Assembly: GCA_934525735.1 (NCBI GenBank)
Contig: CAKSZM010000012.1
Coordinates: forward strand, 1 to 30,708
Source of the DNA: an uncultured Faecalibacterium sp.
GTDB lineage: Bacteria > Bacillota > Clostridia > Oscillospirales > Ruminococcaceae
Length of the DNA: 30,708 nucleotides
Direction of reading: 5' to 3'
Numbering within the stretch: the stretch's first letter is position 1; the number at the start of each line of letters is the position of its first letter. The notes under the pieces were generated by a model, which worked only from the letters and a program-made list of their open reading frames with translations, did no database searches and was not told the DNA's origin. Shown here in pieces: positions 22,624-30,309 of the stretch. Position numbers and translations under genes: made by a program.

Positions 22624-24066
22624 TCAGGAGTTGTTCAGGTCGCGGTACAGGTCATCTTCCTCGGCCAGTGCGTCGGCAAGGGCGCTCTGGGGCCGGGCGG
22701 CGGCACCGGTAAATTCTTCTTCGTCCAGCACCACTTTCATGGCCCAGGGCGGTACATTGGCGTCGTCAAAGCGCTCGCCCAGGAACAGAAACGCCGTATC
22801 GTAGGCCGGGCGCTTGGCCGGGTAGGTGCCCATGCCGTCGGTAAAGTAGAGCAGACCCCGCAGGTTCGAGAATTTCTTCCCGGCACACAGCTCGTTTACA
22901 TATTCAAAGGCCGGACGGAAGTCGGTTCCGCCGCCGCCCCGCAGCTCAAAGTGGTTCATGGCATGGATCAGCTCGTCCTCGTTATGGATCAGCAGATCCT
23001 GCCGGATGGCGTTGTCGGCCTGAATGAGGTGCAGATTCATCCGGTGGAAAAAGTTTTCCCGGCCTTTGAGCAGGGTGTAGGTCTCGGCAAGGAACGCCCG
23101 CACCAGCTCGCCGGAGGTAGAATAACTGGTGTCGATGACCAGAGCAAGCTCTTCGATCTTTTTGCTCTCCCGGGTCTCCAGCGGCTCGATGAGCGGCAGG
23201 TTGCCGTAGATCGAAAGGCCGTAGGTGTAGAAGTTCTGGTCAAACTCATCGGGATCCAGTTTCACTTCTTCCCGCATCACGCAGAACCGGCGCAAAAAAT
23301 CTTTGTAGCTGCGGCGGCTGCGGTTGGCGGCTTTCACCTGCTGTTTGAGTGCATCGGTGCCGTCGCCGGCCTCTTTATCCCGCAGATCCAGCTCGGTCTG
23401 CATCCGCTCGCCGATCTTCTGCCATGTTTTCTGGGGCAGCGGCGTGGGCATCTGCTGGGGCTGGTCCGGGGCATCCTTCGGCCACAGGCGGTGGTCGTCG
23501 GTCACGAATTCCCGTTCCAGCTGGCGCAGCACGCCGGGGGTCTGGCGGGTGAGCCAGCGATACACCGGGGCTGCTGCAACCACCTTTTCCTCGGCGGTGA
23601 TCTGCTGGTAGGCGTTCTGACGCACATAGGTCAGGGGCCGCTTGACACTGGCGCGGTTCAGGCTGTCGATCACATTTTCCACTGCGATGTCACAGGCCAG
23701 ACTCCACATCTGCGGCTCCCGGCGGCCCCGCAGCCACAGATGCCGGAATACACAGTGGAATATCACGTGCAGATACAACCGGTTGAGATACTTCGGGTTC
23801 TGCTGGTAGAGCTGCAACAGCCGGGCGGGCTGATAGTACAGCATCTGGCCGTCGGTGGCCAGCACCCGGCAGCGCTCGTCCGGGGCGGGCGTCAGGGCAC
23901 TGAGCGCCATATCCAGAAACCGGAAGTCCAGATACAGCCCGCTGCGCACCACGGCCAGCACTTCGCCGCCCATGCGTGCCTGCCACTCCTCGTGGGTCTC
24001 GGGCCGCTGGGAGCGGAACTCCTTGCGCGGGTCAACGAATTTTTCTTTCTGGATGGACTGCGGCAA
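22624..24066 (-). CDS. VWA-like protein with DUF2201-type metallopeptidase-like N-domain
   Basis: About 480 residues and partner of the MoxR ATPase. The N-domain has LHVIFHCVFRHLW (His100 and His104), resembling the HxxxH of DUF2201 putative metallopeptidases but lacking the usual catalytic Glu. The C-terminal VWA domain keeps its MIDAS: ALVIDTSYSTSGEL (DxSxS, Asp312 onward), RGGGGTDFRP (Thr381) and YFTDGMG (Asp410). A metal-dependent protein contact is likely; peptidase activity is doubtful. I chose TTG 24066, which has GAGGTG 6 bases upstream; a GTG at 24075 adds three residues (V/M-T-F) but has no ribosome site of its own. Residue numbers are from the TTG. Confidence 0.85.
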   Translation of the reverse strand: MPQSIQKEKFVDPRKEFRSQRPETHEEWQARMGGEVLAVVRSGLYLDFRFLDMALSALTPAPDERCRVLATDGQMLYYQPARLLQLYQQNPKYLNRLYLHVIFHCVFRHLWLRGRREPQMWSLACDIAVENVIDSLNRASVKRPLTYVRQNAYQQITAEEKVVAAAPVYRWLTRQTPGVLRQLEREFVTDDHRLWPKDAPDQPQQMPTPLPQKTWQKIGERMQTELDLRDKEAGDGTDALKQQVKAANRSRRSYKDFLRRFCVMREEVKLDPDEFDQNFYTYGLSIYGNLPLIEPLETRESKKIEELALVIDTSYSTSGELVRAFLAETYTLLKGRENFFHRMNLHLIQADNAIRQDLLIHNEDELIHAMNHFELRGGGGTDFRPAFEYVNELCAGKKFSNLRGLLYFTDGMGTYPAKRPAYDTAFLFLGERFDDANVPPWAMKVVLDEEEFTGAAARPQSALADALAEEDDLYRDLNNS

Positions 24067-24087
24067 AAATGTCACCTCGCTTATGAA

Positions 24088-24200
24088 AAACGGCCTCGCT
24101 CTCTCAGCCTCACGCTGTTCGGCAGCTCCCCCAAAGGGGGAGCCAAGGGCAGACCAGGAACTGATTCCTCTTTTGAGAGGCTTCGTTTGATCTTCCTGAT
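24088..24200. repeat. Intergenic hairpin element between LRR and VWA genes
   Basis: The 113-base gap holds GCTCCCCC-AAA-GGGGGAGC (24125-24143) and CCTCTTTTGAGAGG (24167-24180). The first looks like the CCCCC-AAA-GGGGG hairpin I associate with dispersed elements in gut Clostridia genomes. It sits between genes that otherwise form one operon and could partly stop transcription or stabilise the mRNA. Confidence 0.5.
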
Positions 24201-25295
24201 TTAAAAATCAAAATCATACCGCTGCTTCGGCTTTGCGGCAGCGTATTTTTTGTGCTCCGCATCGGCCAGCAGGGCGGCGGCAGAGGCATTTTCTGCTTTG
24301 GCCGCAAGGGCGGCGGCTTCGGCAAAACCGTCCTTGTCCAGCACATCCAGCGCGATTAGTGCCCGGACGGCGGCAGTGTCCTGCGCTTTCAGCAGACGGG
24401 TGAGCACCCGGCCGGTGTTGGCGGCAAGAAATGCCCGGTAGTGCCCGGCGGCTGCCGCGCTCAGCTGCCACGGATATCGCAAACGGTCAAAGCAGAGCAT
24501 GGCCATAATGATGGCATCGTCGGCATCGTGCCCCTGCGGAAAAATAGCGTCGTATTCTGCAGGAAGGAATTTGTTGTCGAGAAAACACTGTCTGTAATGA
24601 TATCCCTGCCCGGAAAAAGTGTGCAGCAGGATGTGGGCGGGCGTTTCCTCAATGTCCTCCCAGTAGGCGGGGTACCACAAAGCCGCCAGCGGTTCGGCGG
24701 AACCGGCAGGCCGGAACTCTGCCCGCACCGCTTCGGTGATGTTGTTGACCAGAGCAAACAGGCCGGTGGGTACATCCGGCGCAGCTTGCACCCGGAGGGT
24801 CTCCAGTGAAAAGCAGTTCAGGAACACGTCGCTGCCCATGGTCAGATTTCCGGCTCCCACGGTGAGCAGACGCAGCTTCCGGCAGTTGTAGAACGCACAG
24901 CTGCCGATGACCCGCAGACTGTCCGGCAAAGTAAGCTCTTCAAGAAAATTCCCGCACGCCGGGTGCAGCTCGTCCGGTTCTGCGGAGGTGCCAAAATCGA
25001 GGTCGTACCGGCCGGAGCCGCCGCCCAGCTTCTGCCCGAACGCCCGGGTCAGCCGGGCGGTGCCGTCCGGGGCGACCTCATAGCGGCAAAATGCATCCGC
25101 TGCGGGCAGGCTGCGCGGCTTTTCGGAAAAGCAGTAGTCGCCCAGCTCGGTCACGGCAAAGCGGCCGCCCTCCGGTGCGGGGAGAGTGCCGGGCAGGGCA
25201 AGGCACGGCTCGGTGCCGTATACCCGCACCAACCGGGCAGTGTCTGCCGATAAAGGCAGGAGATCCAATGTAAGAGTCTGTTCCGGAACTACCAT
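24201..25295 (-). CDS. LRR (BspA-type) protein of the MoxR-VWA operon
   Basis: 364 residues with no signal peptide. Leucine-rich repeat units of the BspA/LRR_5 kind lie at about 47-60 (VTELGDYCFS) and 118-172 (ELTLPDSLRVIGSCAFYNC, then KLRLLTVGAG, then DVFLNCFSLETLRV). The C-terminal 200 residues are helical and Ala-rich, with ankyrin-like pairs at the end (LLKAQDTAAVRALIALDVLDK). It ends KPKQRYDFDF. The ATG at 25295 follows a CGAGGTC sequence and a promoter 40 bases upstream; longer in-frame readings back to 25472 cross that promoter. As first gene of the operon it is probably the client or adaptor for the MoxR/VWA pair. No enzymatic motif. Confidence 0.78.
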   Translation of the reverse strand: MVVPEQTLTLDLLPLSADTARLVRVYGTEPCLALPGTLPAPEGGRFAVTELGDYCFSEKPRSLPAADAFCRYEVAPDGTARLTRAFGQKLGGGSGRYDLDFGTSAEPDELHPACGNFLEELTLPDSLRVIGSCAFYNCRKLRLLTVGAGNLTMGSDVFLNCFSLETLRVQAAPDVPTGLFALVNNITEAVRAEFRPAGSAEPLAALWYPAYWEDIEETPAHILLHTFSGQGYHYRQCFLDNKFLPAEYDAIFPQGHDADDAIIMAMLCFDRLRYPWQLSAAAAGHYRAFLAANTGRVLTRLLKAQDTAAVRALIALDVLDKDGFAEAAALAAKAENASAAALLADAEHKKYAAAKPKQRYDFDF

Positions 25296-25333
25296 GTTCT
25301 GACCTCGTTTTCCGTGCAATTCATTCAGCATCC

Positions 25334-25362
25334 AGTATAAACCAACGGAGAAGGATTGTAAA
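25334..25362 (-). promoter_or_regulatory. Promoter of the LRR-VWA-MoxR-AEC operon
   Basis: On the minus strand TTTACA (25362-25357), 17 bases, then TATACT (25339-25334), about 40 bases before the ATG. It starts inside the T-run of the upstream ABC terminator. Confidence 0.65.
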
Positions 25363-25394
25363 GAAAAAGGGCGGGCGCATTGCTGCGCCCGCCC
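25361..25394 (-). terminator. Terminator of the ABC exporter operon
   Basis: GGGCGGGCGCA and TGCGCCCGCCC form an 11-bp perfect stem around a 4-base loop, followed on the minus strand by CTTTTTCTTT. Confidence 0.85.
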
Positions 25395-25416
25395 CGTTGA
25401 GGAGGTTGAAATTGCT

Positions 25417-27336
25417 TTAGTTCTCGGCCAGATTGCCGGTGTAGAGCTGGTAATACTTGCCCTTTTTGGCAATCAGGTCATCGTGGCTGCCGCGCTCGAT
25501 GATGCGGCCCTGCTCCAGCACCACGATGCAGTCTGCATTGCGGACGGTGGACAGGCGGTGCGCAATGACAAAGCTGGTGCGGCCGTACATCAGGCCGTCC
25601 ATGCCGCGCTGCACCAGCGCTTCGGTGCGGGTATCGATGGAGGAGGTAGCCTCGTCCAGGATCAGCACCGGGGGATCTGCCACGGCGGCGCGGGCGATGG
25701 CCAGCAGCTGGCGCTGGCCCTGCGAGAGGTTGGCACCATCGCCGGTGAGCATGGTGTTGTAGCCTTCCGGCAGGCGCTTGATGAAGCCATCTGCGTTGGC
25801 AAGGCGGGCAGCGGCGATGCACTCTTCATCGGTAGCCTCCAGCCGGCCATAGCGGATGTTCTCCATCACCGTGCCGGTGAACAGGTGGGTGTCCTGCAGC
25901 ACGATGCCCAGAGAACGGCGCAGATCGGCCTTTTTGATCTTGTGGATGTTGATGCCGTCGTAGCGGATCTTGCCGTCCTGAATATCGTAGAAGCGGTTGA
26001 TCAGGTTGGTGATGGTGGTCTTGCCGGCACCGGTGGAGCCGACAAAGGCGATCTTCTGGCCTGGGCGGCCGTAGAGGTTGATATCGTGCAGGACGGTCTT
26101 TTCGGGCACATAGCCGAAGTCCACATCGGTGAAGGTGATGTTACCCTCCAGTTTGTGGTAGGTGGTGGTGCCGTCGTGGTGCGGGTGCTTCCATGCCCAG
26201 ATGCCGGTACGCTCATCGGTCTCCACGAGGTTGTCGTCGCGGTCATACTTTGCATTGACCAGAGTGACGTAGCCCTCGTCGGTCTCGCTGGTCTCGTCCA
26301 TCATCTTGAAGATACGCTCGGCGCCGGCCAGAGCCATGATGATGCTGTTGGCCTGCATGGACACCTGACTGATGGGCATGTTGAAGCTCTTGTTCAGGGA
26401 CAGGAAGGCAACCACAGTGCCCAGAGTGGTGCCGCCGATGCCGCTGACCGCCATGGCGGAGCCGACCAGTGCGCAGATGGCGTAGCTGACGTTGCCCAGC
26501 TGGGCGTTGACGGGCATCATGATGTTGGCAAAGCTGTTTGCCTGCTTGGCGCTGTCCTTCAGCTGGTCGTTCAGCTCACGGAAACCGGCCAGAGCCTTCT
26601 GCTCGTGGGTGAACACCTTGACGACCTTCTGGCCCTCCATCATCTCTTCGATGTAGCCGTTCACCTTGCCCAGATCACGCTGCTGCTGGATGAAATATTT
26701 ACCGGACTGCTGGGTGATCTTCTTGGAGCAGAACAGCATCAGGGCCACCATGATCATGGTGACAACGGTCAGCTGCCAGCTGAGCATACACATGCTGACG
26801 AACACGGACACGACGGTGATGGCGCTGGAAACCAGCTGCGGGACGCTCTGGCTGATCATCTGGCGCAGGGTATCCACGTCGTTGGTGTATACCGACATGA
26901 TGTCACCGTGGGGATGCTGGTCAAAATACTTGATGGGCAGGCTCTCCATGTGGGTGAACAGCTGCACGCGCAGGTTGCGCAGGGTGCCCTGGGTCACGTT
27001 GACCATGACGCGGGCGTTGAGCCATGCAGCCAGAATGCCCACCACATAGATGCAGCCCACACGGAGCAGGGCGCCGGCCAGCGGGGCAAAGTCGGGGTTC
27101 TGCTGCCGGGTCATGGGCACGATGTAATCGTCCATCAGGGTCTGCAAAAACAGGCTGGCCTGCACGTTGGCCAGCGCACTGACCACGATGCATACCAGAA
27201 CAAGGATGCAGTGGGGCAGGTAGTGCTGGAACACTTCGCCCATGATGCGCCCCAGCAGCTTGCCCGGATTTTCTACCTTGGGTTTCGGACCCATGCCGCG
27301 GGGGCCGGGGCCATGTACTTCTTTTGCCTGAGCCAT
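25417..27336 (-). CDS. ABC exporter half-transporter, catalytic subunit
   Basis: 639 residues: an N-terminal Pro/Gly-rich tail, about six transmembrane helices (about 40-340) and an NBD (about 395-639). Walker A is GSTGAGKT (433-440), Walker B VLILDEA with catalytic Glu562, and the switch His lies in FVIAHRLS. The signature is LSQGQ (537-541) instead of LSGGQ. This pairs with the partner's changed Walker B, the arrangement of TM288/BmrD-type heterodimers. An insertion of about 40 residues between TMD and NBD (GIWAWKHPHHDGTTTYHKL) is also typical of that subunit. Its ATG overlaps the TAA of the upstream half-transporter by one base (TAATG), so translation is coupled. Probably exports drugs or lipids. 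Confidence 0.92.
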   Translation of the reverse strand: MAQAKEVHGPGPRGMGPKPKVENPGKLLGRIMGEVFQHYLPHCILVLVCIVVSALANVQASLFLQTLMDDYIVPMTRQQNPDFAPLAGALLRVGCIYVVGILAAWLNARVMVNVTQGTLRNLRVQLFTHMESLPIKYFDQHPHGDIMSVYTNDVDTLRQMISQSVPQLVSSAITVVSVFVSMCMLSWQLTVVTMIMVALMLFCSKKITQQSGKYFIQQQRDLGKVNGYIEEMMEGQKVVKVFTHEQKALAGFRELNDQLKDSAKQANSFANIMMPVNAQLGNVSYAICALVGSAMAVSGIGGTTLGTVVAFLSLNKSFNMPISQVSMQANSIIMALAGAERIFKMMDETSETDEGYVTLVNAKYDRDDNLVETDERTGIWAWKHPHHDGTTTYHKLEGNITFTDVDFGYVPEKTVLHDINLYGRPGQKIAFVGSTGAGKTTITNLINRFYDIQDGKIRYDGINIHKIKKADLRRSLGIVLQDTHLFTGTVMENIRYGRLEATDEECIAAARLANADGFIKRLPEGYNTMLTGDGANLSQGQRQLLAIARAAVADPPVLILDEATSSIDTRTEALVQRGMDGLMYGRTSFVIAHRLSTVRNADCIVVLEQGRIIERGSHDDLIAKKGKYYQLYTGNLAEN

Positions 27337-29087
27337 TACTGCTCACCTCCCTGCTTGTCAAAGTCGCCGCCGCCCTGGGTCTGGCTGTTGTAGACTTCCT
27401 GGTAGATGGCGTTGGTCTTCAGCAGCTCTTCGTGGGTGCCAAGACCGTTGATCTGGCCGTTGTCCAGAACAAGGATGCGGTCGGCATCCTGCACCGAAGA
27501 GATGCGCTGTGCAATGATGATCTTGGTGGTGCCGGGGATCTCCTCGCGGAACGCCTTGCGGATCTTTGCATCCGTGGCAGTATCCACGGCGCTGGTGGAG
27601 TCGTCCAGGATCAGCACCTTGGGCTTGCGCAGCAGGGCGCGGGCGATGGTCAGGCGCTGTTTCTGGCCGCCGGACACGTTGGAGCCGCCCTGCTCGATCC
27701 ATGTATTGTATTTGTCCGGGAAGCGTTCGATGAACTCATCCGCGCAGGCAAGCTTTGCCACACGGATGCACTCTTCCTCGCTGGCGTTCTCGTCGCCCCA
27801 GCGGAGGTTGTCGAGGATGGTGCCGCTGAACAGCACGTTCTTCTGCAGCACCATGGACACTTCGCGGCGCAGCACGTCGAGGTTGTAGTCCCGCACATCC
27901 ACGCCGCCGACCTTCACGGTGCCGGTCTCGGCATCGTACAGGCGGGGGATCAGCTGCACCAGACTGGATTTTGCGCTGCCGGTGCCGCCGATGATGCCCA
28001 GCGTTTCGCCCGGCTTGATGGAAAAGGTGATATCGTTCAGCACCGGCTGACCGCTGCCGTGCTTATATTTGAAGGTGACATGCTCGAATTCGATGCCGCC
28101 GTCGGCTACCTGCTGCACAGGCTGCTTTGCCGGGGGCAGGTCGGTGTGCTCGTCCAGCACCTCCACGATACGCTTGGCAGAAGCGGCAGACATGGCGATC
28201 ATCACAAAGGCCATGCTCAGCATCATCAGGGCCATGAGGATGTTCATGATGTAGCCGAACAGGGCGTTCAGCTGGCCGGTGGTGATGGCACCGTGCAGAA
28301 CGTACTTGGCACCGAACCAGCTCAGTGCGATGTTGCAGCCGTAGACGGCGGTGAGCATGGCGGGGTTGTTGAAGCTCAGGCGGCTCTCAGCATTGACGAA
28401 CTGGTTGTACAGGCTCTCGCAGGCCTTGGTGTACTTCTCGTTCTCAAAGCCTTCGCGCACGAAACTCTTGACCACGCGGATGGCGGAGACGTTCTCCTGC
28501 ACGGAGGCGTTCAGGTTATCATAGTTCTTGAACACGCGGTCAAAGATCTTGAAGGTGGGGATCATGATGCTTGCCAGCACCGCCACCAGAAAGGCCACGG
28601 CCACCACGAAGATCAGTGCCAGCGGGCCGCCGATCATCACGGCCATGAACAGCGCAAAGATCAGATGCACCGGGGCGCGCACGCACATGCGCAGGATCAT
28701 CTGGAACGCGTTCTGCACGTTGGTGACGTCGGTGGTCATACGGGTTACAAGGCCCGCCGTGGAGAACTTGTCGATATTGGAGAAGGAATAGTGCTGGATG
28801 TTCTCATACATGGCATCGCGCAGATTGCCGGCAAAGCCGGTGGATGCCTCAGCGGCGTACTTGCCGGCCAGAACGCCCAGCAGCAGAGCAACGGCTGCCA
28901 CCAGAAAGGTGAGCAGGCCGTACTTGATGATGGCGTTCATGTCGCCCTTTTCAATGCCCAGGTCAATGATAAAGGCCATGATGGTGGGCAGCAGCACATC
29001 CATCACGGCTTCCAGGGCTGCAAAGAGCGGTGTCAGAATCGCGGCGCGTTTGTACTCGCCCAGATGTGACACAAGCTTTTTGATCAT
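27336..29087 (-). CDS. ABC exporter half-transporter, degenerate subunit
   Basis: 583 residues with six TM helices (about 15-310) and an NBD (about 330-583). Walker A is GGTGSAKS (367-374) and the signature VSGGQ (471-475). The catalytic Glu after Walker B is Asp (LILDDSTSAVD, Asp496), and the switch His is Gln (IIAQRIS, Gln527). These changes, together with the LSQGQ of the other subunit, mean one of the two ATP sites is non-hydrolytic, as in TM287/288 and BmrC/BmrD. The ATG at 29087 follows AGGAGGT. First gene of the exporter operon, under the MarR-type regulator encoded upstream on the same strand. Confidence 0.92.
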   Translation of the reverse strand: MIKKLVSHLGEYKRAAILTPLFAALEAVMDVLLPTIMAFIIDLGIEKGDMNAIIKYGLLTFLVAAVALLLGVLAGKYAAEASTGFAGNLRDAMYENIQHYSFSNIDKFSTAGLVTRMTTDVTNVQNAFQMILRMCVRAPVHLIFALFMAVMIGGPLALIFVVAVAFLVAVLASIMIPTFKIFDRVFKNYDNLNASVQENVSAIRVVKSFVREGFENEKYTKACESLYNQFVNAESRLSFNNPAMLTAVYGCNIALSWFGAKYVLHGAITTGQLNALFGYIMNILMALMMLSMAFVMIAMSAASAKRIVEVLDEHTDLPPAKQPVQQVADGGIEFEHVTFKYKHGSGQPVLNDITFSIKPGETLGIIGGTGSAKSSLVQLIPRLYDAETGTVKVGGVDVRDYNLDVLRREVSMVLQKNVLFSGTILDNLRWGDENASEEECIRVAKLACADEFIERFPDKYNTWIEQGGSNVSGGQKQRLTIARALLRKPKVLILDDSTSAVDTATDAKIRKAFREEIPGTTKIIIAQRISSVQDADRILVLDNGQINGLGTHEELLKTNAIYQEVYNSQTQGGGDFDKQGGEQ

Positions 29088-29116
29088 CTGAGTTACCTCC
29101 TGTTAATTTTATTTGT

Positions 29117-29157
29117 TTGGTACAGAACAATTCTATACAAAACAGCTTCAATGTCAA
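29117..29157 (-). promoter_or_regulatory. Promoter and operator of the ABC exporter
   Basis: On the minus strand TTGACA (29157-29152), 16 bases, then TAGAAT (29135-29130). An imperfect inverted repeat, CTGTTTTGTATAGAA with TTCTGTACCAAACAA (12 of 15 pairs), covers the -10 box. It shares the GTTTTG core with the operator of the MarR gene, so MarR very probably represses here. Confidence 0.65.
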
Positions 29158-29356
29158 GATATATGCGAAACTTTCGAAAATTGTTCATAATTACTAATTT
29201 AACAAACATCTTTTCGGCGTTTTAACAAGAGCCGAACACCCTTGCGTTATACTTGGGCGGGCCAACCGGGAGCTTTCCACGCAAATGCGTACGGGTTGCG
29301 GCACCCAGTAGCCACTTCGTGCCTTGTGTGGCACTTGTGTCTGCTGGCCGCGGCCC

Positions 29357-29403
29357 CAACAGCAACGCCCTGCTTCCGCCACTGGCGGCGGTTGTTGCTG
29401 TTG
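29357..29403. repeat. Long hairpin CAACAGCAAC / GTTGCTGTTG
   Basis: Ten perfect base pairs at the base and an inner CCGCC/GGCGG stem near the tip give a long two-part hairpin. It has no T-run, so it is unlikely to be an ordinary terminator. Confidence 0.5.
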
Positions 29404-29536
29404 CAGACCATTCCATCGCCCGCCCTATTGCCTGACGGCAACAGGGTCCCACCCCAGCGGATCATTTGCTTTGGAAACTCCCTGTCATCCCGCCCGAAAA
29501 AAACATTTTCCGGTTACGCCCCCTCTCGTGAAAAGA

Positions 29537-29568
29537 CATTTGGAGCGGCCCGCAGGCCGCGACAAATG
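29537..29568. repeat. GC-rich hairpin, copy B of a dispersed element
   Basis: CATTTG-GA-GCGGCC, loop CGCA, GGCCGC-GA-CAAATG: two stems separated by a GA facing GA internal step, a pattern that in RNA forms tandem sheared pairs. The reverse-orientation relative is at 681-704. Confidence 0.55.
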
Positions 29569-29631
29569 CAAAGCAAAATAATTCTTCCGCTGAATATGGC
29601 CAGAGCGCATGCGGCGGCCATTTCAAATGGT

Positions 29632-30114
29632 TTACTTCAGTGCATCCCGCAGCTTATTCAGCAGCCGCAGCAGCTCGGCGTTTTCTTCCTCGGTCAGCAG
29701 GCCGGCCACATAGTCGTCCGTCTGCTTGAAAGAAAGGATGGTGTTTTCGTGAAAGCGGACGCCAGCCTCGGTCAGCACCAGTTTTTTCAGCCGTGCATCC
29801 TGCGGGACGCTCTGCCGCTCGATGTAGCCCTTGCGCTCCATCAGCTGCAGGATGTTGGTCACGGTGGAGCGGGTGATGGAAAACTCCCGCTCAATGTCCC
29901 GCTGGAACACCGGTGTGTTCCGGTGGCGGTAGAGATATTCAATGATCCACCCGTGCATCGGGGTGGCCTGCTCCACTCCGTTGGCGCGGGCAAACTGGTT
30001 GATCCGGCGGAAAATGAGGTTGTCCACCCGGCGGATCTGCGCCGGGATGACCTGCGGCCCTTCCCACGGGGGATCGCCGTGATCAAGGGGAACGATGTTC
30101 TTTTCGTCACACAT
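29632..30114 (-). CDS. MarR-family transcriptional regulator
   Basis: 160 residues, winged-helix regulator of the adjacent ABC exporter. The DNA-binding core is FQRDIEREFSITRSTVTNILQLMERKGYIER (about residues 70-100), with the wing residues QDARLKKLVLTEAG after it. Helices at both ends (RRVDNLIFRRINQFA and EEENAELLRLLNKLRDAL) form the dimer interface. I chose the ATG at 30114, which has AAAGGAAC upstream. An in-frame start at 30180 would lie between the -10 box and the transcription start, so it cannot be used. Substrate or signal is unknown; drugs or aromatic acids are usual for the family. Confidence 0.9.
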   Translation of the reverse strand: MCDEKNIVPLDHGDPPWEGPQVIPAQIRRVDNLIFRRINQFARANGVEQATPMHGWIIEYLYRHRNTPVFQRDIEREFSITRSTVTNILQLMERKGYIERQSVPQDARLKKLVLTEAGVRFHENTILSFKQTDDYVAGLLTEEENAELLRLLNKLRDALK

Positions 30115-30141
30115 ATATGATTGTTCCTTTGATGGTTTTTT

Positions 30142-30208
30142 ATCAAACTGTTTTAAACAAAACTGTTTGATAGCATACATATTATACAGCGCAAATAGGG
30201 AATGTCAA
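30142..30208 (-). promoter_or_regulatory. Consensus promoter and operator of the MarR gene
   Basis: On the minus strand TTGACA (30208-30203), 16 bases, then TATAAT (30186-30181), a perfect match to both boxes. Ten bases downstream an inverted repeat ATCAAACTGTTTT (30142-30154) with AAAACTGTTTGAT (30159-30171) has only one mismatch over 13 pairs and covers the transcription start. Strong autorepression is likely. Confidence 0.8.
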
Positions 30209-30227
30209 GAGGAAATGGGCATGAAAA

Positions 30228-30268
30228 TGCCCGGGATTCCAAAAGCATGGGCTTTGAAACCCCGGGCA
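30228..30268 (-). terminator. Possible terminator of the SDR gene
   Basis: TGCCCGGG and CCCGGGCA form an 8-bp perfect stem, with an inner CAAAGC-N4-GCTTTTG pairing, followed on the minus strand by ATTTTC. The T-run is short. Confidence 0.45.
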
Positions 30269-30309
30269 GCAGGCTGAAAATCAAAAATTGACAGATAACC
30301 GAAAGAAAC

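Larger units (their letters stand above)
29088..29631. other. Gene-free stretch between MarR and ABC genes (544 bp)
   Basis: Near the ABC gene is the exporter promoter in AT-rich DNA (29100-29215). The rest, about 29220-29630, is GC-rich and packed with hairpins: CAACAGCAAC/GTTGCTGTTG (29357-29403), TTGCC-N4-GGCAA near 29430, the 32-base hairpin at 29537-29568, TGGCC/GGCCA (29597-29620) and CCATTT-C-AAATGG (29618-29630). No ORF here has a ribosome site or family resemblance. It looks like a dispersed structured repeat or a non-coding RNA. Confidence 0.55.

Noticed and set aside
24088..24200. CRISPR-like repeat array
   Set aside because: There are only two unrelated hairpins and no regularly spaced identical repeats.
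21976..24204. 742-residue plus-strand frame opposite the MoxR and VWA genes
   Set aside because: Antisense shadow; its 3' end runs into the hairpin element and no ribosome site precedes it.
25483..29069. Long plus-strand frames of 636 and 581 residues opposite the ABC genes
   Set aside because: Antisense shadows of two convincing ABC transporters; His, Asp, Gly and Val-rich with no motif or ribosome site.
29242..30120. 292-residue plus-strand frame across the hairpin island and MarR gene
   Set aside because: Its second half is antisense to the MarR regulator and its first half covers hairpins; no ribosome site.
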